Assembly (NCBI GenBank): GCA_020736575.1
Contig: JAGPYM010000001.1
Location: 434,001 to 498,000, forward strand
DNA from: Thelonectria olida
Taxonomy: Eukaryota; Ascomycota; Sordariomycetes; Hypocreales; Nectriaceae
DNA: 64,000 nt
Direction of reading: 5' to 3'
Part shown: in pieces, positions 57,583 through 64,000 of the stretch
Layout of the letters: every line of letters begins with the position of its first letter
Numbering within the stretch: position 1 is the stretch's first letter
Made by a program: the position numbers and the translations under genes
The notes under the pieces: generated by a model
What the model saw: only the letters and a program-made list of their open reading frames with translations
Databases searched by the model: none
Told to the model about the DNA's origin: nothing

Positions 57583-59405
57583 GACTGCAGAGGTCGAGGT
57601 CAAGTGCCGTCTCTGGATGGTGAAGACTGGGGATGAAGACAGCGAGGGGACTCGATGAGCTACAGCAGCAGGCGATGGAGAGGAACGGCAATTGAGAGCG
57701 TCGCTGCTGCGATTATTGTATGTGAGGCTTGCAAGGTGGGCCGGCGTGTGATGAGGGGCAGTCCGACGAAGGCCGGCTAGCACAGCCGACGCGGAAGATT
57801 CGCACAACCGGAAGTCGCCCGGCGGAGGACTGCGAGCGTGTGGAAGTGAGGGCGGCGGCGCGGCTATTTGCGATGTGCGAGAGTGTGGGTGGTGCCGCGT
57901 ATGGGTCCCAGAAAGAGTAACCTCAAGCTCACAACTTGTCCATGCTGGCAAACGCCGGCATCCCGAACCCCGAGCGGACACGTGCAGCGACGGACTACAT
58001 CTCGGGGTACCGTAGACGCCAGGCACCTTTCTCATTGTTGTTGTTGTTGCTCTGCAGTAGTTGTCGACTATCTTTGCTGTATTCGTGGTTCCCCTTGGCC
58101 CATTCACCGCGGTCACGGGGGGTGGAGACACAGGCGGTCCGAATGTCCAAGTTGGAGTCGACGCTGCAGACCAGGCTGTCGTGTAAAGGTCCAGTTGTGC
58201 AGATAGATAGCACAATCGTCGTGTCTAAAAGGCAATTTCCTAGTCGGAAAGGAATTATAGGCGAGAAACAACGAAAAAGGGGGTGTCAGGGCAGACAATG
58301 ACTCCGAAACCAACCTCTATCCCCGAGCTGAAAATGACAGATACAATATTGTACAAATTTGAAGAAAGGAGAGAATGAATGCAGTCAACCAGATCTCACA
58401 TTGCCAGCTACTCCTGCATCCTCCTAAAGAAAACAGCCGCGACTAAACCTAGGAGCATCGTCCAGGAGTCGTAGACTTGGATCCAAGTAGGAGGGTAGGC
58501 ATTCGAGGGAGACTAAAGCCAAAGTTTGCGTCAATTGATGCTGTAGTCTCTTTCCTAAGGTCAAAGAACAGCATAAGAGACTAGCAAATAAGGTGGCGTC
58601 GGCTTCGGAATAGCTTCAATGAATAGAGACCTTTGCTTCGACAAAGAATCGAGTGCAAGTTGGCTTCGGAGAAATCTTCCGAGAGAAACATGTTGATGCC
58701 TCAGGACTGTGGGGAGTCTGTCAATTGACAAGTGGCCTATCTGATGGGCAATACTAGAATGAAACAATTTTCGTCTGGCCAAATTCCGAACATGTCTACT
58801 GATTCTATGACAAAGTGATCCTTCAGGATGACTCAATAATTTTTGAATCATGGTTATATTCATACGTGACTGATATCCCATGGGCACGCCTCAAGCAAAG
58901 GGCCAGGTCCCTGCTGAAACCGTGCGTCCTGGGGAGTCCCCCAGAGCGCCTACCTCTGGCCTCAGACAGATAGACGCCTTCATAGGTCCTAGGCTTCTCT
59001 CATGACCATTAATAAAGAGTCATCATTTGTGACTATTCGGATCGTCACCGGTCATGTGATCGGTGCCTGGTTCGTACAACCGGCAGACTTTGTGATACTC
59101 CGTCGGCAGCCAACAAGTAGCTATTCTGTTCCCTCTGGTGTGCTGCGCGAAGTGTTCTTTCTGACACTTCCACGGATGACTCAACCCAAAATTGACACAC
59201 ACACCAACGCCAGTGTGGCGCAAATATCCACGCCACTCGTTGCCCCTTTCGGGTTCTCGCGGGGGAAGGAGGGGGACTCGTTGTGTGCCCCACCAAAACG
59301 CACAACCGCCAAAAATTCCTTCGCGAAAGCCCTCGCTCATATACCCAGCCTTTCCCGAACTTGCCTCTAACATCGACCCCTCCAGCCCACACCCACGACG
59401 ACATC
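57583..59405. promoter_or_regulatory. divergent region ade3 / tif34
   Basis: 1.8 kb between divergently transcribed C1-THF synthase (-) and eIF3i (+). The first 630 bases upstream of ade3 remain open in the ade3 frame on the minus strand and may encode an N-terminal extension. The stretch 58300-58900 has ordinary composition and no supported gene. The last 200 bases before 59406 are C/A-rich, a likely eIF3i leader. Confidence 0.5.
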
Positions 59406-60623
59406 ATGCGGCCGATTCTTCTTGCCGGGCACGAACGTGCTCTTACTCAAATTCGGTATGTCGACTTCCTCCCCGTAGCGCCTCCGATATCCCCTTAAAC
59501 CACTTCACTTCGACTTCGACGAGAATACACCATAACCGCACAATCACCCACGAATCATCATCCCCCTCGATAGCTTCCGGCTAACCCCCACCTCTCCATA
59601 GATACAACCTCGATGGCGACTTGATCTTCTCCGTCGCCAAGGATCAGCAGATCTGTGTCTGGTTCTCCCACAACGGCGAGCGTCTCGGCACCTACCACGG
59701 CCATGTCGGTGCCATCTGGACCGTCGACGTCGACCCCACCTCGACCATGATCGCTTCCGGTTCCGCCGACAACACCATCCGCCTCTGGGAAGTCAAGACC
59801 GGCCGCTGCCTCAAGGTCTGGGAGTTCCCCACGGCCGTCAAGCGTGTCGAGTTCAACGAGGACGGCACCAAGCTCCTAGGCGTCACCGAGAAGCGCATGG
59901 GCTACCTCAGCAACATCGTCGTCATGGACATCAACCCGGACGTCGACGCCGAACAGAGCGACGAGAAGGTCCTGACCATCGTCGCCGACGAGAGCAAGGC
60001 TACCGTTGCCGGCTGGAGCAACCTCAGCAAGTACATCATTGCCGGCCATGAAGACGGCAGCGTGAGCCAGTACGACGCCAAGACTGGTGATCTGCTCGAC
60101 AACTTCCCCATCCACGAGCTCAACCAGCCCATCGTCGACCTCCAGTGGTCTACTGACCGCGCCTACTTCATCACCGCTTGCAAGGACAAGACTGCCAAGG
60201 TATGTTCTCCTTTCATTCACCCTCATGTTGTTCGCGTACTAACACCGAATCATCTAGCTCATCTCCGCTACGGACCTTGAAGTTCTCAAGACTTACGTCG
60301 CCGATACTCCCCTCAACAGCGCCACCATTACCCCCAAGAAGGACTTCGTCATCCTCGGTGGTGGTCAGGCCGCCATGGATGTCACTCGCACGTCTGCCCG
60401 TCAGGGTAAGTTCGAGGCCCGTTTCTATCACAAGATCTTCGAGGACGAGATTGGACGTGTACGTGGTCACTTCGGTCCACTCAACACCGTCGCCGCCGAC
60501 CCCACTGGCAAGAGCTACGCCAGCGGCGGAGAGGACGGTTACGTCCGGGTTCACCACTTCGACAAGGGTTACTTCGATTTCATGTACGAGGTCGAGAGGG
60601 AACGGATGAACAGGCTCAAGTAG
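59406..60623 (+). CDS. tif34: translation initiation factor eIF3 subunit i
   Basis: WD40 subunit of eIF3 that binds eIF3b and eIF3g and supports scanning in translation initiation. Three exons: 59406-59455, 59602-60199 and 60258-60623, giving 337 aa, slightly shorter than yeast Tif34. The start [20 protein letters not shown] is characteristic of eIF3i. WD repeats are visible along the protein ([74 protein letters not shown], then [20 protein letters not shown]). The C-terminal helix [17 protein letters not shown], which contacts eIF3b, is intact. Both junctions keep frame (CG|A and AAG|CTC). Confidence 0.97.
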
Positions 60624-61171
60624 ATAACGCGTTCTTATTCCTGTGGGCTTGCATATAGTTCGGCGTTGGGGGACAACATCTTTGTTCAAAGGGCAAAATG
60701 GGGACGTGGGAGGGAGGAAAGAGGGACGGGGTTTGTAATTTCATACCATCTCTCCGTGGCTTATGGAAAGGGTCGAAATTGGACGACATGAACGTCTTGA
60801 AATCGGGCTGACTACCAGCCATATACGCAGACAACACATGCTTTTATTTATGCAATCACGATATGGGTCCACACGGGAAAGAAAAAAACACACACAGGCT
60901 TCTAGATTTAGTCTCGTGGTTTTTGCTTAAACACAGTTTACTACAATTGCGTCGATATTGAGACACCTGCCGCCGTTGAAGGCTCCTCCGTGAATCTGCC
61001 AGCCAGCCTTGTCTCCCCCTTCCTAGTACGAAGATGACCATCTCAGCTAAATAAATCGCCATTGCGAGAACACGCCCACCTGCCGAGGATCCTGAAGCAA
61101 AGCCAAACGCCAAATCTATCCCTTCCTCAACCGTGACCGACTAGTACATTGCAGCCTGGATACCTTGGCCA
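60624..61171. other. convergent 3' spacer
   Basis: 548 bases between the 3' ends of eIF3i (+) and the ISWI gene (-), expected to be 3' UTRs. No gene is seen. Confidence 0.5.
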
Positions 61172-64000
61172 TTATTTCTTCTTCCCTTTCTTGCTCCTGG
61201 TAGAGCCTCCGGCATTGGAGTTGGTTGAAGCGACGCTCGACGCCCTCGACGGAGTGGCTGAGCTGTTCTTGCTCGACTTGACAGACTTGACGTTGTCTAG
61301 TGCCTTGTTCTAAAAAGCAGTTAGTTCATGTTTCATCAATTCAATTCATTCCAGCAACAAACCTTCACGCCGTTTTTGGCCTTTTTCTTAGCAGGCGCCA
61401 TACCAAGAATGCTATCCTCGTCATTCTCGTCATCAGGCTCTCTCTTAGCTTTGCCGTTGACGCCATTCGCACCACGCGACGGAACATCTTCAAACTCTTT
61501 CACAATTGTAGTGATGAGAGTGTTGCAGCGACGAGACAACTCGATTGGGGTGCGGCTGAGGAAAAACCAGTCAAACCGGAAAAGCGGCGACTTGTGAATG
61601 TCGTCTCGCATGTTCTCGTAGAGGCTCTCCGAGTCAATGCCATACTTATCCAGCATGACCAGCAAAAATCGGTCTTCTTCTTCCGTGTAGACCTTCTTGT
61701 TGGTTGTAGATACCGAGTAGTTGATCTTGAGTTGCTGTAGGGGAACCCGGTATTGTTGCATCTTCTTCTTGAGGAGCTTTCGCTGGTGCTCGATGCGTCG
61801 AGTCCGCTCCTCGCCATCCTCGATGGTTTTGATATGCTTGTGATAATCTGAAATCTCCTCATATCGCTGCCAAAATACCTTTGCGTATGTCTTAATCTCG
61901 GAAGCCGACTTGCTGTCAACCTCGTTGGAGATTCCATCGAAATCATTACGACCATACTTTCCAGAGCCGTTGACAAATTGCTGGAAGTCTCTTTTGTTCC
62001 AGTCCCCAAATCCTTCCAGTGAAAGCGTCTCCTTCTCTTCACGCTCCTCTTCGGTCAAGGCAGTCGCATTGTCGATTTCCTGCTGATCAGTCGCCCTCTG
62101 GGACTCTCGCTCAGACAAGTTGTCATCATCACCATCTGAAAGAGGAACCTTGTATCCAATTTCTTTCCGGTAGAAGGCAGTCTCCCTATCCTGAAGCTCC
62201 CGCAATCGCGGTGGATAGAATTGGTAATCGTGAACAGGAACTTGCTTGGGTGCTCGAGGAGCCTTGGGCTTCGCATCGGCTTTGGGATTGGGGTACATGG
62301 TCTGCCTGAAATACTTGTCCATGGAATAAGACTGCTCCTTGCGTTCTCGTTTGGCAGGGTTGATCCAGGTCATGTTGATATTCTTCTTCTCCCCCTTCGC
62401 AAAGTTTTCACCGTTCCACTCGTAAGCCGACTCGGATGTGAACTTTTGCAAGTCATCGATGCCCAACTTTTCGTATCTGGCGTTCAATTGCTTTGTCCGG
62501 GATTCGCCACGAGACAGGATTTCGTCAATGTCGTCATCTTGAAGCTCACTACCCTCCCCAGGCTTGTTGCCAGTGGATCCCTTGCTCGTCTTCTGGAAGA
62601 CTTTCTCAGCACCATGCTGAATCATGGACAACAGCTCATCCTTGTTTGCGGCGGCCTTGGCGGCCGCCTGGGCACGGCCTTGCTGAATAACAAGTTGGTC
62701 AAGTCGAAGCTTCTGGGCGGCTCTCTCGAGAACCTTTTCCTCGATAGCGTTATCGGTCACGAATCTGTAAACAACCACTTGCTTCGTCTGGCCGATACGA
62801 TGAGCGCGATCCATAGCTTGAAGGTCAGCCTGGGGGTTCCAGTCGCTGTCGTAGAGGATGACAATGTCCGCAGTGGTGAGGTTGATTCCCAGACCGCCAG
62901 CTCTCGTGGTGAGCAAGAAGATGTACTTCTCTGAGCCAGGCTTGTTGTACTCATCAATGGCCGCAATTCGATCCTCATGGGCAGTTCCACCGTCAATACG
63001 GCAATACTTATACTCTCGGAAGACGCAGTAGTCCTCCAGAATATCCAGTAAGCGGCTCATTTGGGAGAAAATAAGAACTCGGCTGCCCTGCTTTTGTAGC
63101 CTATTCAGGAGCTTGTCGAGGACGGCCATCTTTCCGGCATTGTAGATAAGATGCTCGTCTGTCGTGTAAGGAGGTCCAGGCTCGGCGCCTTCAAATAGGT
63201 AGGGATGGTTACAGCATTTTCGAAGCTGCATGACAATGTTGAGAAGTCGGGTCTTGGACTCCCGCTTGCCACCGGCTCCGTTGACAGCATCGATATCCTT
63301 TTCGAGAATCTTCTGATACCACTTGATTTGCATATCGGACATGTCCAGATACACATTAACTTCTTTCTTGGGAAGCAAGCTCTTCTCTACGTCACTCTTG
63401 ACACGGCGGAGCAAGAATGGCCTCAAAACTCTGTGCAGTTGTTGGACTACTGTGTCCTGGTCACGATCCTGGCCTGAGAACCACTGATCGAACGCCTCAG
63501 AATCGCCAAAAACATCGGGGAGAAGGAAGTTAAGGAGGGCCCATAGTTCGTGGAGGTTGTTTTGAAGGGGCGTTCCTGTGATAAGAAGTCGGTTTCGGGA
63601 ATTAAAGAGTCGAATAACTTGTGATAGGGAAGACTCTTCGTTCTTGATTCGATGGGCCTGGGCACGAGTTAGATATGTTCCAATAGGCGCAAACACCGAC
63701 ATACCTCATCAATGATGATATACTCCCAGGCGAATTTCTTCAAGTGGGCCTTCTCACGCAAAACCATCTCGTAACTTGTAACACAAACATCAAACTTCTC
63801 GTCCACAAGTCGTTCGTTGATGAGGTTATGACGCTCTTCTTTGGCTCCCTGAAGGACCAAAACGTTTACCTCCGGCGTCCATTTGGCAAATTCTCGCTTC
63901 CAGTTATCGAGTGTGGACTTTGGTACAATGACCAAGTGTGGGCCTGTGATATCAACAATATGACGCAGGTAGCCAAGGAAGGAGATTGTTTGTAGAGTCT
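61172..64000 (-). CDS. ISWI: ISWI-family chromatin remodelling ATPase (5' end beyond window)
   Basis: SNF2-family nucleosome-sliding ATPase of the Isw1/Isw2 type. The window holds the C-terminal part: exons 63705-64000 (cut by the edge), 61363-63657 and 61172-61309, about 909 residues. The first visible residues, [13 protein letters not shown], directly follow the Walker A lysine, which is just outside. Then come [11 protein letters not shown], the DEAH box split by an intron (IIDE|AHRIKNE), [20 protein letters not shown], and helicase C with [35 protein letters not shown] and [18 protein letters not shown]. After these lie the HAND ([14 protein letters not shown]), SANT ([20 protein letters not shown]) and SLIDE ([20 protein letters not shown]) regions, which separate ISWI from other SNF2 classes. 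The last exon is a Ser/Lys-rich tail ending RSKKGKKK, probably nuclear-localising. Isw1 and Isw2 cannot be told apart from this part. Confidence 0.95.

Overview
The window looks like nuclear DNA of a filamentous ascomycete, most likely a Sordariomycete and possibly Hypocreales. Genes are split by short spliceosomal introns (roughly 45 to 280 nt, GTNNGT donors, CTNAC-like branch sites, YAG acceptors). Gene content is typical of filamentous fungi: an NsdD-type GATA factor, a four-ZZ NBR1 receptor, Erg4, and a SacI plus hSac2 phosphatase. There are no rRNA or tRNA genes, no CRISPR arrays and no recognisable transposons.

Layout, left to right. 1-2727: gene-poor leader. 2728-4354 (+): nsdD-type GATA regulator, apparently with a spliced upstream start. 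4355-10937: an unusually long gene-free gap between two converging 3' ends. 10938-12765 (-): gamma-tubulin. 13325-16935 (-): Nup2-type FG nucleoporin with a RanBP1 domain. 18064-20975 (-): NBR1 autophagy receptor. 22645-24206 (-): fungal transcription-factor-like pseudogene with two stops and two frameshifts. 28848-31049 (-): Btz/CASC3-domain protein. 35210-35749 (+): small uncharacterised protein. 36256-38890 (-): transketolase. 41389-42534 (+): Bmt6-like 25S rRNA methyltransferase. 42626-45625 (-): SacI/hSac2 phosphoinositide phosphatase. 46212-46763 (-): Snu13. 47427-48306 (+): V-ATPase proteolipid c. 49115-51122 (-): Erg4 sterol reductase. 51123-54485: gap with a repeated hairpin motif. 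54486-57582 (-): trifunctional C1-tetrahydrofolate synthase. 59406-60623 (+): eIF3i. 61172-64000 (-): ISWI remodeller, 5' end beyond the window.

Most genes are housekeeping: translation (eIF3i, Bmt6), splicing and mRNP (Snu13, Btz), nuclear transport (Nup2), microtubule nucleation, membrane lipids (Erg4, Sac), carbon and one-carbon metabolism (transketolase, C1-THF synthase), vacuolar acidification, selective autophagy and chromatin. They form no cluster or operon. No clearly new system is visible. The most interesting points are the alternative NsdD N-terminus, an open presequence-like extension upstream of C1-THF synthase, the hairpin repeat array at 52211-52600, the decaying transcription-factor gene, and the long empty stretches around nsdD. 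Exon coordinates were read by hand from splice signals and codon phase; each multi-exon model given here sums to whole codons, except the pseudogene (reading frame broken) and the ISWI gene, which is cut by the window edge.
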